Positions 7,728 through 16,366 are shown, counted from the stretch's first letter. The stretch is DNA of 64,000 bases from an uncultured Bacteriovoracaceae bacterium (GCA_950054155.1 CATLOT010000001.1:62001-126000); one strand, 5' to 3'. Notes: generated from the sequence alone by a model not told the origin. A program made the numbers and translations.

Positions 7728-8596
7728 AGTTGAACCTCAACCTTGTTAAAGTCTACAATTTTTCCGATAACAGTTTTATTTGTGCGATTATTTTTCAGTC
7801 TGATGACCTGTCCAAGCTTTCCCGATTGATGAGGCGTTGCTTTCCCTTCAAGGCGAAGAGAGTTTTTCTTGAGAAGAATTGTAACGGGTTGTCCAACTCT
7901 TACCAGGTTTACAGGAGTGATATCACTGTAGTGAATAGCCTCTCCTTTGCTTTTCCCTTTGTTGAGCTTATAGAAAACAATTTGATTTATATTAGTAAAA
8001 AGTCGGTCCGGGTTTTTACTATAGATTGTTTTAACTTCAAGTTGAGAAGGGCTTAGAGGCTGATTAGAGACGCCAATATTTTCACTTACAACTAACGACT
8101 TTGTTTTAACGGCGAGATCACCTTTAAACCATAAGCTTTTATAGGAGTTGTCGATGGGATTAACGATGGTCCCCTTGATTGTCTTAGAACCGGTGTGGGA
8201 GCAATTATTGCATTCAAGAGAAAGAGTATCACTCTTATTAAGGGCAATTAACGTTTGGTTGGCATGAGAAAATTTTAAATTAGTTACTTTCCAGTCTTTG
8301 GGTTTAGTAAGACGACTGTTGATATAGTCTGAAAGTCTTGAAATGGTAACGCTCTTTTCAAGAGTAATGCTCGGTAGTTCTACACGGAGAATGTGGTGAT
8401 TTAAGTTTCCTTTGAAGTCAGAAAGGAAGTTTAAAAAGCGATTGCTTTGATCATCATTACAATTCTTAAATACGATATGTGATTTAAGTTCCTGGAAGTT
8501 AGGTTTGTTTTCAAAAACCAAAGTCTGAGGTGTACTAACAAGACAGCCAAAAGACTTGAATGAAATGAATAGGAAGGTGAGGGTTTTCTTTATCAT
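7724..8596 (-). CDS. flgA: FlgA, P-ring assembly chaperone
   Basis: FlgA is a periplasmic chaperone for P-ring polymerisation. The 290-residue product has an N-terminal hydrophobic signal (IKKTLTFLFISFKSFG). Its C-terminal half contains the SAF-like and FlgA_C pattern: ITPVNLVRVGQPVTILLKKNSLRLEGKATPHQSGKLGQVIRLKN followed by NKTVIGKIVDFNKVEV, matching the family's R-x-G-d/q...G-x-x-G-d/q-x-I-r-V-x-N...G-x-V. The family's N-terminal half is poorly conserved and cannot be aligned by eye. Position between flgG and flgH agrees with the distal rod/ring cluster. It starts one base after the flgG stop. Confidence 0.88.
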   Translation of the reverse strand: MIKKTLTFLFISFKSFGCLVSTPQTLVFENKPNFQELKSHIVFKNCNDDQSNRFLNFLSDFKGNLNHHILRVELPSITLEKSVTISRLSDYINSRLTKPKDWKVTNLKFSHANQTLIALNKSDTLSLECNNCSHTGSKTIKGTIVNPIDNSYKSLWFKGDLAVKTKSLVVSENIGVSNQPLSPSQLEVKTIYSKNPDRLFTNINQIVFYKLNKGKSKGEAIHYSDITPVNLVRVGQPVTILLKKNSLRLEGKATPHQSGKLGQVIRLKNNRTNKTVIGKIVDFNKVEVQL

Positions 8597-8597
8597 A

Positions 8598-9431
8598 TTA
8601 CCTAATTGTATTTACGGTTTGAAGTATTTCATCAGCGACTTTCATGACTTTACTGTTCATTTCATAAGCCCTTTGGGCCTTAATAAGTTCTGTCATTTCA
8701 TTCATAATGCTAACGTTTGAAGACTCAAGAGCCCCCTGTCTAATCGAGCCAGACTTAGCTTCCCCAGCAACATTTTGAATGGGAACACCACTAGAACGGC
8801 TTGGTTTATAGTTATTTCCACCAAGCGCAACGAGCCCAGTATTGTTCGTGAAGGTGAAGACAGGGATTTGACCAACGTTGGTCGGTTCAACTTGGTTTTT
8901 GATGAAGGCTTCAACAGTTCCTTCTTCAGTAATATTCACACTTATGGTTTCTGGCGGAAATTGAAGATTGGGAATGATCGCAAAGCCACTTCTGTTGACG
9001 AGGACTCCCTGACTATTTACATTGAAGCTTCCATCTCGTGTATAAGCAATCGTTTGATCAGGCATAATTACACCAAAGAAGCCCTCACCGTTGATCATAA
9101 GATCAAAGGGGTTATTTGTTATTTGAGGCGAACCTTGAGTAAATTCACGAGAGACGCCGGATACCTTAGAGCCACTTCCCACTTGATGACCAATGTTGTG
9201 ATAGCTATCGGCTCCGGTTTGTGAGCCTTGCGCTTTAATTGTTTGATAGTGAAGAGATTCAAATTCTACTCTCTCTTTTTTAAAGCCATTAGTATTAACG
9301 TTCGCGATATTATTGGAGATAGTTGAAACATGAGCCTCTTGAGCGGCCATTCCTGTGGCGGCAGTATTAAGAGCTCTTGAGAGGCCGAATGATGAATGAC
9401 TAAAAATAAAGAGAAGTAAGATAATTCTCAT
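8598..9431 (-). CDS. flgG: FlgG, distal rod protein with Sec-like leader
   Basis: FlgG builds the distal rod. After residue 16 the sequence is typical: SRALNTAATGMAAQEAHVST, then ISNNIANVNTNGFKKERVEF, the ITNNPFDLMINGEGFFGV motif and the C-terminal QGALESSNVSIMNEMTELIKAQRAYEMNSKV helix. What is odd is the first 16 residues, MRIILLLFIFSHSSFG, which look like a cleavable Sec signal where FlgG normally has only M-I. The ATG at 9431 has a GAGG SD six bases upstream, and no ATG, GTG or TTG occurs closer to the family start, so the leader appears to be translated. FlgG is usually exported through the flagellar type III gate without cleavage. It abuts flgF with no spacer. Confidence 0.95.
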   Translation of the reverse strand: MRIILLLFIFSHSSFGLSRALNTAATGMAAQEAHVSTISNNIANVNTNGFKKERVEFESLHYQTIKAQGSQTGADSYHNIGHQVGSGSKVSGVSREFTQGSPQITNNPFDLMINGEGFFGVIMPDQTIAYTRDGSFNVNSQGVLVNRSGFAIIPNLQFPPETISVNITEEGTVEAFIKNQVEPTNVGQIPVFTFTNNTGLVALGGNNYKPSRSSGVPIQNVAGEAKSGSIRQGALESSNVSIMNEMTELIKAQRAYEMNSKVMKVADEILQTVNTIR

Positions 9432-10274
9432 TTAGAACCTCGCGATATCGTTGTAGGCCTTGTTGGCCATATTGTCGTATGTCTTAATAACTCTTTGAAT
9501 AGATTCTAAATTTCGATGCGCCTTAATAAGATTACTCATCTCTTCGACGGTATTAACGTTAGAACCCTCAAGTGCACCTTGAATAATGGCTGTTTTTGGC
9601 TCGTTCTTTAGAATATTTCGGGTGTCATTATTCATAAAAAGAGAGTTGCCCTCTTTCATGAGAACCTCTGTGTTCTTGAATTCAACAACACTAAGCCTTG
9701 CAACCAAATTACCATTTTGAAAAACTTCGCCCTTCTGATTGATGTTGATTGGTCCCTTTTGAAGTTTGATGCTTCTTTCTTGGGGACTGGGAACCTGCTT
9801 ATTTACCTCAATAACTTCATTACCATTGCCAACTTCAGGAAGGTCTAACTTGGCCATGACTTTCATACCTTGGTCAGTAACCATTTCACCTTGTTGATTT
9901 ACGGAGAAGTTCCCACGTCTTGTGTAACGGATGCCGTTGGGACCGTGGACTTCTAAAAAGCCTTTGCCATTAAGAGCGATATCGAGCGGGTTATTGGTCG
10001 GGCGAATTTGACCTTGAGTGAAATTCGTAAAACTTCCATCAACTACAGGATGCGCATGTTCGGCCCCATAGCTACGGTAGAAGTCCTCTGGTGCCCATTC
10101 CTTATTAGGAAGATCGATATCTGTGCCTTTTTCATAAGCTGATAAGTATTCACGAAAGACCATACGGTCTTTCTTAAAAGCTGTTGTATTGGCATTGGCC
10201 ACGTTGTTGGCGATAGTCTCAACCTTCCTTTGCTGAGCTTTTGCGGCCGATAGGGGAACCCATAGTTCTTTCAA
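9432..10274 (-). CDS. flgF: FlgF, proximal/middle rod protein
   Basis: FlgF is a rod protein of the flg_bbr family. The 280-residue product from the chosen start reads KELWVPLSAAKAQQRKVETIANNVANANTTAFKKD, then GQIRPTNNPLDIALNGKGFLEV and the C-terminal QGALEGSNVNTVEEMSNLIKAHRNLESIQRVI helix. The start is taken as TTG at 10274 because GGAGG lies six bases upstream and the family begins here. A longer in-frame reading would add 14 residues with no similarity. It is the first gene of the leftward flagellar operon. FlgF versus a second FlgG-like rod protein is decided by the L-W-V-P-L/V-S start and the order flgF-flgG. Confidence 0.9.
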   Translation of the reverse strand: MKELWVPLSAAKAQQRKVETIANNVANANTTAFKKDRMVFREYLSAYEKGTDIDLPNKEWAPEDFYRSYGAEHAHPVVDGSFTNFTQGQIRPTNNPLDIALNGKGFLEVHGPNGIRYTRRGNFSVNQQGEMVTDQGMKVMAKLDLPEVGNGNEVIEVNKQVPSPQERSIKLQKGPININQKGEVFQNGNLVARLSVVEFKNTEVLMKEGNSLFMNNDTRNILKNEPKTAIIQGALEGSNVNTVEEMSNLIKAHRNLESIQRVIKTYDNMANKAYNDIARF

Positions 10275-10380
10275 ACGCACCCTCCATGGTGGTTTATTCT
10301 TCCTCCAATATAACAATAGGTGCCAAGGGATTCACACGGGCAAATTTATCCCCCCGCGTAACTTAGTGAATTTGTGTACA

Positions 10381-10409
10381 TTTAAAGGTGTTTAAGGCAA
10401 AATTTTCAA
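10381..10409 (-). promoter_or_regulatory. Candidate promoter of the flagellar operon
   Basis: On the minus strand TTGAAA (10404-10409), 17 bases, TTTAAA (10381-10386). Transcription would start near 10374 and leave a leader of about 100 bases before flgF. The region 10275-10468 is the divergent promoter region for flgF and xseB and also holds an 8-base direct repeat CCCCGCGT (near 10351 and 10442). A TGGCAC near the flgF leader lacks the GC needed for sigma-54. Confidence 0.4.
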
Positions 10410-10468
10410 TGTGTAAGTCAATGAAAGTGTCAGTTTTGTGACCCCGCGTCATGAATAGGGGAGAACTT

Positions 10469-10684
10469 ATGTCAAAAACTAAAGAGTCTTTTGAAGAATC
10501 ATTAAATAGCCTTGAGAAAATAGTGACTGACCTCGAGTCTCAAGAACTGGATCTAGAGAAAAGTCTTGAGATGTTTGAAAAGGGAGTTGGCCTTTATAAA
10601 GACTGCAAAAAACACCTAGAGAAAGTTGAGAAAAAGGTGGCTAAACTAACAGAAAGTTTAGAGGAAGAGGAAATTGACGATTAG
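10469..10684 (+). CDS. xseB: Exodeoxyribonuclease VII small subunit
   Basis: XseB is the small subunit of ExoVII, which degrades single-stranded DNA with several XseB copies per XseA. The 71-residue product has the family core SFEESLNSLEKIVTDLESQELDLEKSLEMFEKGVGLYKDCKKHLEKVEKKV, including the L-E-x-I-V...L-E-x-G-x-x-L-x-x-S/C pattern. The ATG at 10469 has AGGGGAG five bases upstream, which makes it preferable to the ATG at 10451. The large subunit xseA is not in the window. Its 3' end overlaps the next gene by 11 bases. Confidence 0.93.
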   Translation: MSKTKESFEESLNSLEKIVTDLESQELDLEKSLEMFEKGVGLYKDCKKHLEKVEKKVAKLTESLEEEEIDD

Positions 10685-11633
10685 AGCCCTCATTTTCATA
10701 TCAGTGGTGCTCTCCTTAATAGTATCTTGCCAGTCAAAGAGACAGCACGATCGAGGGGGAACTACTGAAGCAATGACTGTGAATTACGATAATTCACCAG
10801 TTAAGTCTGTGCCGAAAATTGAGGAACAACCGGTTAATGTAGCAGTTGGGCCGGTGCCGTTAAAGGGTCAAGAAAATATTATTAAAGAACGTAAGGAAAA
10901 AGCTGTTCTCGCCATGGTACTTGGAGCTGGTCTTTATCGATCAATAGCAGTGGTTCCCTTATTAAAAAAGTTAAAAGAAAACGCAGTCGACCCCATCGTT
11001 ATCATGGGTCATGGTCTCTCTGCGGTAATGGCAGCCTATTATAGTTTTGGTTATAAGCCAGATTATATAGAGTGGAAGTTTTTTAAATTCTTTAATGAAC
11101 TTGAAAATGAAAAGCCATTTACTAGTAAGTGGTTGAAGCTCTTGGATACAAAGCTGCTAGCTGATCTGGCAGATAAAAATATTGAAGATGGAAAGATTAC
11201 TCTTTTACTACCCCTATGGAATTCAGAGAAAAACAAGGTTGTCTTTTTAAAAAGAGGAAATCTTAGAAAAGCACTTCTTGCCTCTGTTGATCCGTATAAT
11301 AAGTTAAATCTTTTATATAAGCCTGCCTACACTCATGGAGTGGTGCCTTTAAAAGAGCTCAAAGACTTGGGCGTAACTAAAGTGTTGTCTGTGGATTATT
11401 TAAGTTCAGGTATTTCATGGAAACGAGGGGATGGTTTCTTAAATGGAACTTATCAAAAAGCAGCTTCCATCCAAAACAAAGAAAAAGAGAAGTTAAAAAA
11501 TAATATTTGGCTAACCTTTCCTCTTAAGGAATTTGCCCTTGATGATGTCTCGACTCTATCAGACCTCGTCCATAAGAGTAGAAGTTATTCAAATGAGGCT
11601 ATCGAGTTAATTAAAAAAGAAGAAAAATTATGA
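10674..11633 (+). CDS. Patatin-fold lipoprotein lacking catalytic residues
   Basis: A 319-residue precursor with a lipoprotein signal (lipobox LIVSC, Cys19) and a low-complexity linker to about residue 75. Residues 78-130 follow the patatin phospholipase pattern: AMVLGAGLYRSIAVVPLLKKL, D-P-I-V-I, then GHGLSAVMAAYYSFGYKPDYIE, aligned with the family G-x-S-x-G-A nucleophile elbow. Here the Ser position is Gly114. A second patatin block (LRKALLASVDPYNK...YKPAYTHGVVPLKEL) has His221-Gly where patatins have the catalytic Asp-Gly. Both members of the Ser-Asp dyad are therefore lost and activity as a lipase is unlikely. The start is TTG at 10674 behind GAGGAAGAGG. It overlaps xseB by 11 bases and the PBP gene by 4, which suggests coupled synthesis and perhaps a common role at the cell wall (inference). 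Confidence 0.75.
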   Translation: MTIRALIFISVVLSLIVSCQSKRQHDRGGTTEAMTVNYDNSPVKSVPKIEEQPVNVAVGPVPLKGQENIIKERKEKAVLAMVLGAGLYRSIAVVPLLKKLKENAVDPIVIMGHGLSAVMAAYYSFGYKPDYIEWKFFKFFNELENEKPFTSKWLKLLDTKLLADLADKNIEDGKITLLLPLWNSEKNKVVFLKRGNLRKALLASVDPYNKLNLLYKPAYTHGVVPLKELKDLGVTKVLSVDYLSSGISWKRGDGFLNGTYQKAASIQNKEKEKLKNNIWLTFPLKEFALDDVSTLSDLVHKSRSYSNEAIELIKKEEKL

Positions 11634-14377
11634 AAAAAATATTATTAAGACTAACTATTGGTGTCGTGAGCTTAGGCGTGATTGGGGGAATAATTGGAAT
11701 TTCAATCCTCGTCTATTTCTCATTCGATTTGCCTAAGATTAGTACGCTTAATGACTACAACCCGCCTATTCCTTCAAAGATTCTATCAAGGGATGGTACT
11801 GTCCTCGCCGATCTTGGTCAGGAAAACAGAGAAGTTGCAAAGTTTGAAGAAATTCCTAAGAGGATTGTCGATGCTTTCCTTTCCGCAGAGGATGACAGCT
11901 TCTATCAACATCGCGGTGTTGATTATATGGGGCTTTTTCGGGCTTTTATTGCAAATTTAAAGGCTGGTAGGGTAGTGCAAGGAGGAAGTACGATTACTCA
12001 GCAAGTAGCCAAATCCCTTCTTCTTACGAGGGAAAGGTCTCTTTCTCGTAAAATAAAAGACTTTCTCTTAGCTCAGCGAATTGAAGAAAAATTCACTAAA
12101 GAGGAGATTCTATTTCTCTATTTAAATCAAGTCTATCTTGGCGGAGGTTACTATGGAGTTAAGGCAGCATTTGAAGGCTACTTCGGAAAGTCTCTGTCGG
12201 AAGCTACGATCGCTGAGGCCTCACAAGTAGCTGGCCTTCTTGTGGCACCTGGAAAATATTCGCCCTATGTAAACCCGGAAAGGGCCAGAATAAGGCAAGG
12301 TTATGTCCTTAAGCGAATGAGAGATACTGGTAAAATAACAGAGGAAGAATACCAAGAAGCTCTCAAAGAAAAGACGAAGTTTAGAATACGAAAATCAAGT
12401 GGCTTTAAGGCAGGCCACTTTACCGACTGGGTAAGGCAAAGAGTGATTGCTCTCGTCGGTAATGATGAGTTTTTAAGAGAGGGATTTACTGTTCAAACAA
12501 CACTTGATTATGAACTCCAAAAGATTGCCGAAGAAGAAGTGTTAAAAACGGTTAAGGATGTGGATAAAAGACAAGGCTTTAAGGGTCCTTTAGGTCATAT
12601 TGAACTTGAGAAATTAGCAGATCATCGAAAAGAGTTCCTTACAAGCTTTTACAAGAATGAATCAACATTCTTCACTTTAAACGAAGAAAATGAAAAAGTT
12701 TATGAAGTTGAATTTAATGAAGAAGAGTTAGAAGCAGTTAACGACTACAAAAAGGAATTTAAGGAAGTCGTTAAAGATAAGAGATTTTTCCCTGGTATCG
12801 TTCCTGATTCAAAATTTCACTCTTATTTAAAGAAGAACGAAACCTACAAGGGTGTTGTTACTTACGTTGATGACTGGGCAAGGATTGTCTATGTTGATAT
12901 CGGTGGTGTACCAGGAATTATTCCCTACCTTGGTTTCTATTGGGCGCATGAACGTGTGATCTCTGACGAACGACAATATTTTAAAAGGATATATAAACCA
13001 TCTAAGATTCTTAAAGAGGGCGATATCATCCTGGTAAAGGTTGAGGATTTAAAAGGTCGCTTGAAAAAGCATGCGTTTAAAGGCTTTAACAAATACATAG
13101 AGCGTAAGAATAAGAAAGAACAAGCTCTCATCGCAAAGCAAAACTATGTGGTTCTTGAATTGGATCAAGTGCCTGAGGCGGAGGGTGCTTTAGTCTCTAT
13201 GAATCCAGACAATGGTGAATTAATCTCATTAGTGGGTGGTTCAGATTTTGGAAGAAGTCAGTTTAATAGAGCACTTCAGTCAAAGCGGCAACCAGGATCT
13301 GCCTTCAAACCGATACTCTTTGCTGCTGCTCTTGAGAATAACTATACTCCGTCGTCAATCATTATCGATAGTCCAGAGACTCTTGGTGGTGTTGATGAGA
13401 CGCTCAACTGGAAACCAAGAAATTATGACGGAAAGTTTAAAGGCCCAGTTACTTTAAGAAACAGTCTTGAGCACTCTCGAAATGTACCAACAGTCAAAAT
13501 TGCGAGTGACCTAGGAGTACAGCGTATTTTAGACTTTGTTGATCGCATTGGTTTTAACGCGAAATTGGATCAAGACCTTTCCCTCTCACTCGGATCTTTC
13601 GGTGTTACTCTTATGGATATCGTTAGCACTTACGCCATTTTTCCAAACGGTGGAAAGAAAATTGAGCCAAAAACAATTGTGAGTATTACGGATAGATTTG
13701 GAAATGCGATTCCCTTTGATGAAAGATTTGAAGATCTTAAGCCTAAATTAAAGGAAGAAGTTGTCGAAAAAACACCTGAACCAACTCCAACACCTGAAGA
13801 AGACCTCTCTTTAAAAGAAGTTCTAGGTGAGGAAGAGAAGAAGAAGGAAAATCCCTTCCTTATGACTCTTGGAGGAAATCAGGTGTATGACGAAAGGCTC
13901 GCCTATCTTATGACAAATCTACTTAAGGGGACTGTCCAGTATGGTACAGGGCGAGGAGCGCGTCATGTTTCAAACTATATTGGTGGTAAGACAGGAACAA
14001 CCAATAATTATGTAGATGCTTGGTTCATTGGATTTTCTCAGAACTTAGTTACAGGTGTTTGGACTGGCTTTGATGAGAATCAATCTCTCGGCTGGGGAGA
14101 AACTGGCGCAAAAGCAGCACTTCCGGTCTGGCGCGCCTTTATGGCCGCTGGTCTCAAAAAATACGGGGAGTATGACTTTAGGCCGCCTCAAGGGATCGTT
14201 AATGTCCTCATTGATAAGGAAACTGGACGCCCAGTGCCAGCAGGCTCTGAGAAGGGTTTTCTGGAAGCCTTTGTTGAAGGGACTGAACCAGGAAATAAAA
14301 AAGAGTCTGAGTTCTCTGCTCAAGAAGAAGGTAATGGGTTGATTTTAGAGGAAGATGATTACTACACGAATCAGTAA
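11630..14377 (+). CDS. mrcA: Penicillin-binding protein 1A (bifunctional class A PBP)
   Basis: The enzyme polymerises lipid II and cross-links peptidoglycan in the periplasm. The 915-residue product has one N-terminal membrane anchor (about residues 5-32). The GT51 domain carries catalytic Glu87 (SAEDDSFYQHRGVD) and GGSTITQQVAKSLLL. An inserted OB-like region (about 320-500) is typical of PBP1A. The transpeptidase has Ser557-x-x-Lys560 (GSAFKP), an S-R-N motif (HSRNVPTVKIA) and Lys787-T-G (GGKTGTTNN). A Pro/Glu/Lys-rich stretch sits at about 700-745. The acidic C-tail is probably flexible. ATG overlaps the stop of the patatin-like lipoprotein gene by four bases. mrcA is the functional name; the paralogue number cannot be known from one window. 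Confidence 0.95.
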   Translation: MKKILLRLTIGVVSLGVIGGIIGISILVYFSFDLPKISTLNDYNPPIPSKILSRDGTVLADLGQENREVAKFEEIPKRIVDAFLSAEDDSFYQHRGVDYMGLFRAFIANLKAGRVVQGGSTITQQVAKSLLLTRERSLSRKIKDFLLAQRIEEKFTKEEILFLYLNQVYLGGGYYGVKAAFEGYFGKSLSEATIAEASQVAGLLVAPGKYSPYVNPERARIRQGYVLKRMRDTGKITEEEYQEALKEKTKFRIRKSSGFKAGHFTDWVRQRVIALVGNDEFLREGFTVQTTLDYELQKIAEEEVLKTVKDVDKRQGFKGPLGHIELEKLADHRKEFLTSFYKNESTFFTLNEENEKVYEVEFNEEELEAVNDYKKEFKEVVKDKRFFPGIVPDSKFHSYLKKNETYKGVVTYVDDWARIVYVDIGGVPGIIPYLGFYWAHERVISDERQYFKRIYKPSKILKEGDIILVKVEDLKGRLKKHAFKGFNKYIERKNKKEQALIAKQNYVVLELDQVPEAEGALVSMNPDNGELISLVGGSDFGRSQFNRALQSKRQPGSAFKPILFAAALENNYTPSSIIIDSPETLGGVDETLNWKPRNYDGKFKGPVTLRNSLEHSRNVPTVKIASDLGVQRILDFVDRIGFNAKLDQDLSLSLGSFGVTLMDIVSTYAIFPNGGKKIEPKTIVSITDRFGNAIPFDERFEDLKPKLKEEVVEKTPEPTPTPEEDLSLKEVLGEEEKKKENPFLMTLGGNQVYDERLAYLMTNLLKGTVQYGTGRGARHVSNYIGGKTGTTNNYVDAWFIGFSQNLVTGVWTGFDENQSLGWGETGAKAALPVWRAFMAAGLKKYGEYDFRPPQGIVNVLIDKETGRPVPAGSEKGFLEAFVEGTEPGNKKESEFSAQEEGNGLILEEDDYYTNQ

Positions 14378-14477
14378 TTCTCATAATTTTCCGCCCCTAA
14401 GATAAAAGAAAAATTTTCATCAACTCTTGTATGAGTTTGTCGATAAGAAATTAAGACACTCATACAATGGTGGAAAT

Positions 14478-15449
14478 TTGAATCAAAATAGTGAGAAAGC
14501 CAAAAAATACATCCTGATCAGCTTGCTGGTCTCTTTTGTATTTCACATCGGTTTCCTCACCGTCCTTAAGTTTGATGACATTAAAAAATCTGTTTTTACT
14601 CCTGAGAAAAAAGAGGAAAAACGCTTAAGAATTGTTTTGAGAGATAACAAGCCCAAGTCTAACCCTAAGCAAATTGTTACCTCTGAAAAGTCTAAAAAGA
14701 AGGAACGTGATCCTAAGGCACGTTTTCTTTCTAAAAATACTCAAAAATTTGATCGTCAAACTACCGCTCGCAAAACGGGTGCTTTCAAGGAAGCAGGTAA
14801 AGGCGTTAAAGAAGGTAAGAAGCGCGTCGCTAAGAAACAAAAAGAACAACCAAAAAAGCAGCAGCAAGCAGTTCAGCCAAAGCGTATCGTAAAGGCTAAG
14901 AGCAAGAAGGCTAATGCACGCAAGAAAAAGAAGATTACTTTTGCTGACCTCACTATGGGGGCTAAGGCATTTAAGACACTCAAGAAGCGAGAAGTTGCCC
15001 AGCAATCCTCCAAAGCACTTGGCCTCAAAACTGGTGACAAGAAGAAAAGCGGTCTTTCGGCTAATAACGATTTTGTAGAAGATATTCCTCTTGGCGATAT
15101 GACTAAGCTAAATACCGTGGAATACAAGTATTATGGCTTCTATCATCGCATCAAGCAAAAGCTTGAGCAGTATTGGGGTCGTACCATTCAAAATAAAGCA
15201 CAGGCCTTATGGCGCTCGGGAAGAAGGTTCCCAGCCAGTGGTAAGAATAGAATCACTTCTTTGGTTATCCAGTTGGATAGTCGCGGAAATATCGTAAAAA
15301 TCAATGTTAAAGGAAGTAGTGGAGTCGAGGAGCTTGATGCCGCTGCTATCGATAGTTTCAATAAAGCTGGACCATTTCCTAATCCCCCAACAGGGATGAT
15401 AAAAAATGGACTTGCAACCATCGAGTGGGGCTTTGTCGTTAAATCTTAG
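14478..15449 (+). CDS. TonB C-terminal-domain protein, membrane anchored
   Basis: A 323-residue protein with an N-terminal transmembrane segment (KKYILISLLVSFVFHIGFLTVL). A long Lys/Gln/Ala/Arg-rich periplasmic linker (about residues 45-190) follows, and the C-terminal TonB fold reads YWGRTIQNKA...RITSLVIQLDSRGNIVKINVKGSSGVEELDAAAIDSFNKAGPFPNPP. The A-A-x-x-S/A-F-x-x-A-x-P-F-x-x-P-P segment is the TonB/TolA/AgmX signature. No exbB/exbD or receptor is adjacent, so it could be a TonB, TolA-like or gliding-type (AgmX/GltJ) linker. TTG at 14478 is preferred because GGTGG lies four bases before it; a TTG at 14427 has no SD. It overlaps the convergent downstream gene by four bases. Confidence 0.75.
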   Translation: MNQNSEKAKKYILISLLVSFVFHIGFLTVLKFDDIKKSVFTPEKKEEKRLRIVLRDNKPKSNPKQIVTSEKSKKKERDPKARFLSKNTQKFDRQTTARKTGAFKEAGKGVKEGKKRVAKKQKEQPKKQQQAVQPKRIVKAKSKKANARKKKKITFADLTMGAKAFKTLKKREVAQQSSKALGLKTGDKKKSGLSANNDFVEDIPLGDMTKLNTVEYKYYGFYHRIKQKLEQYWGRTIQNKAQALWRSGRRFPASGKNRITSLVIQLDSRGNIVKINVKGSSGVEELDAAAIDSFNKAGPFPNPPTGMIKNGLATIEWGFVVKS

Positions 15450-15742
15450 TGTTGATTTGGCGTTTTAAGAATATCTTTTAGCTTACTCAATCCTTCCATC
15501 ATGACATAGTCAGACCAGATAGAGTCGAGCTCACGTACTGTCTCTACGATATTCATAGCAGCTTGATCTCTTGAAATATTTTGGCTTTCAGAGAGATTTT
15601 CAATAGCAAGAGAAAGAGCTTTGATAGCAGGCTTCTGACATGTTTCAGAAAGTCTTTCTTCATAGGAACTATCAATACGCTTTTCTTTCGTTTTGATAAT
15701 TGCTGTATTTAATAATTGTACGAGTTCTTGATTTTCAACCAT
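15446..15742 (-). CDS. Small helical protein of unknown function
   Basis: A 98-residue, acidic, fully helical protein with no signal peptide, membrane segment or catalytic motif. It has two Cys-free halves apart from Cys34 and one Met-Met-rich segment near residue 80. Codon use resembles the neighbours, and the stop overlaps the TonB-domain gene tail-to-tail by 4 bases. I do not recognise the family. No conserved operon partner is visible: folD-gcvT-gcvH upstream ends in its own hairpin. Confidence 0.65.
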   Translation of the reverse strand: MVENQELVQLLNTAIIKTKEKRIDSSYEERLSETCQKPAIKALSLAIENLSESQNISRDQAAMNIVETVRELDSIWSDYVMMEGLSKLKDILKTPNQH

Positions 15743-15982
15743 ATCGAAAAATAACCTTGCGACATTCAGACTTGAGAACAGGAGCGAGTATCAGCGCTTT
15801 TCTATATTTCGTAAAGTAAATTTTTGGTGAAAAGGAAAAAAAGAAATGAAATTAAAACGTCAATATGAATGTAAACTATTGCCTATGAATTATTGTATTA
15901 AAAGTGAGTTTTCTATCTAAAATTTATAAATTAGCTGTATTGACTTTATTAATTCGGCCTCCTTTTGGAGGCCGAAATTTTA
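15743..15982. other. Intergenic stretch with one hairpin and one doubtful small ORF
   Basis: Between the small unknown gene and gcvH lie 240 AT-rich bases. They contain the hairpin at 15953-15976 and a 24-codon plus-strand ORF (15846-15920, two Cys) behind AAGGAAA. The ORF is too short and unsupported to call. No other element is seen. Confidence 0.4.
15953..15976 (-). terminator. Strong GC hairpin after gcvH
   Basis: A perfect 10-bp inverted repeat TTCGGCCTCC/GGAGGCCGAA with a TTTT loop, 7 bases beyond the gcvH stop. On the minus strand the downstream tract (TTAATAAAG) is only weakly T-rich, so it may act as a terminator or as a 3'-end stabilising stem for the folD-gcvT-gcvH message. Confidence 0.65.
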
Positions 15983-16366
15983 TTACTCTTCGCAGACTTC
16001 TTCGTATGACTTCGGATCAAGAAGTTCATTTAAGTCGTCAGTATTAGTGACCTTAAGCTTAATAAACCAGCTTTCGTATGGGGCTTCATTACACTTTTCA
16101 GGTGAATCAACAAGCTCCTCATTGATTTCAATGACTTCTCCTGAAATAGGTGCGTATAAGTCACTTACCGACTTAATAGATTCAACAACGCCAAATGTAG
16201 AGTTAAGCTCAAGCTCGGTTCCAACCTCAGGAAGCTCAACAAAGACAATATCTCCAAGCTGAGACTGGGCAAAGTCTGTGATACCAACAGTAACGGTATC
16301 TCCCTCGATGAGGGCCCACTCGTGTTCTTTCGTATATTTTAGGTTCTCTGGGATTTGTGATGCCAT
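15983..16366 (-). CDS. gcvH: Glycine cleavage system H protein
   Basis: GcvH carries the lipoyl arm that shuttles aminomethyl groups between the P, T and L proteins. The 127-residue product has the standard fold, with KYTKEHEWALIEGDTVTVGITDFAQSQLGDIVFVELP and the lipoylation motif GVVESIKSVSDLYAPISG with Lys65. The C-terminus (W-F-I-K-L...) is intact. Its ATG touches the gcvT stop (TAATG), so the two are coupled. GcvP is not encoded in this window. Confidence 0.97.
   Translation of the reverse strand: MASQIPENLKYTKEHEWALIEGDTVTVGITDFAQSQLGDIVFVELPEVGTELELNSTFGVVESIKSVSDLYAPISGEVIEINEELVDSPEKCNEAPYESWFIKLKVTNTDDLNELLDPKSYEEVCEE

Noticed and set aside
10290-10330. Sigma-54 promoter (TGGCAC) before flgF
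   Set aside because: The required GC ten bases after GG is absent (TA instead).
15846-15920. 24-codon ORF with two Cys behind AAGGAAA
   Set aside because: Too short and without conservation evidence; kept only as a note in the intergenic entry.
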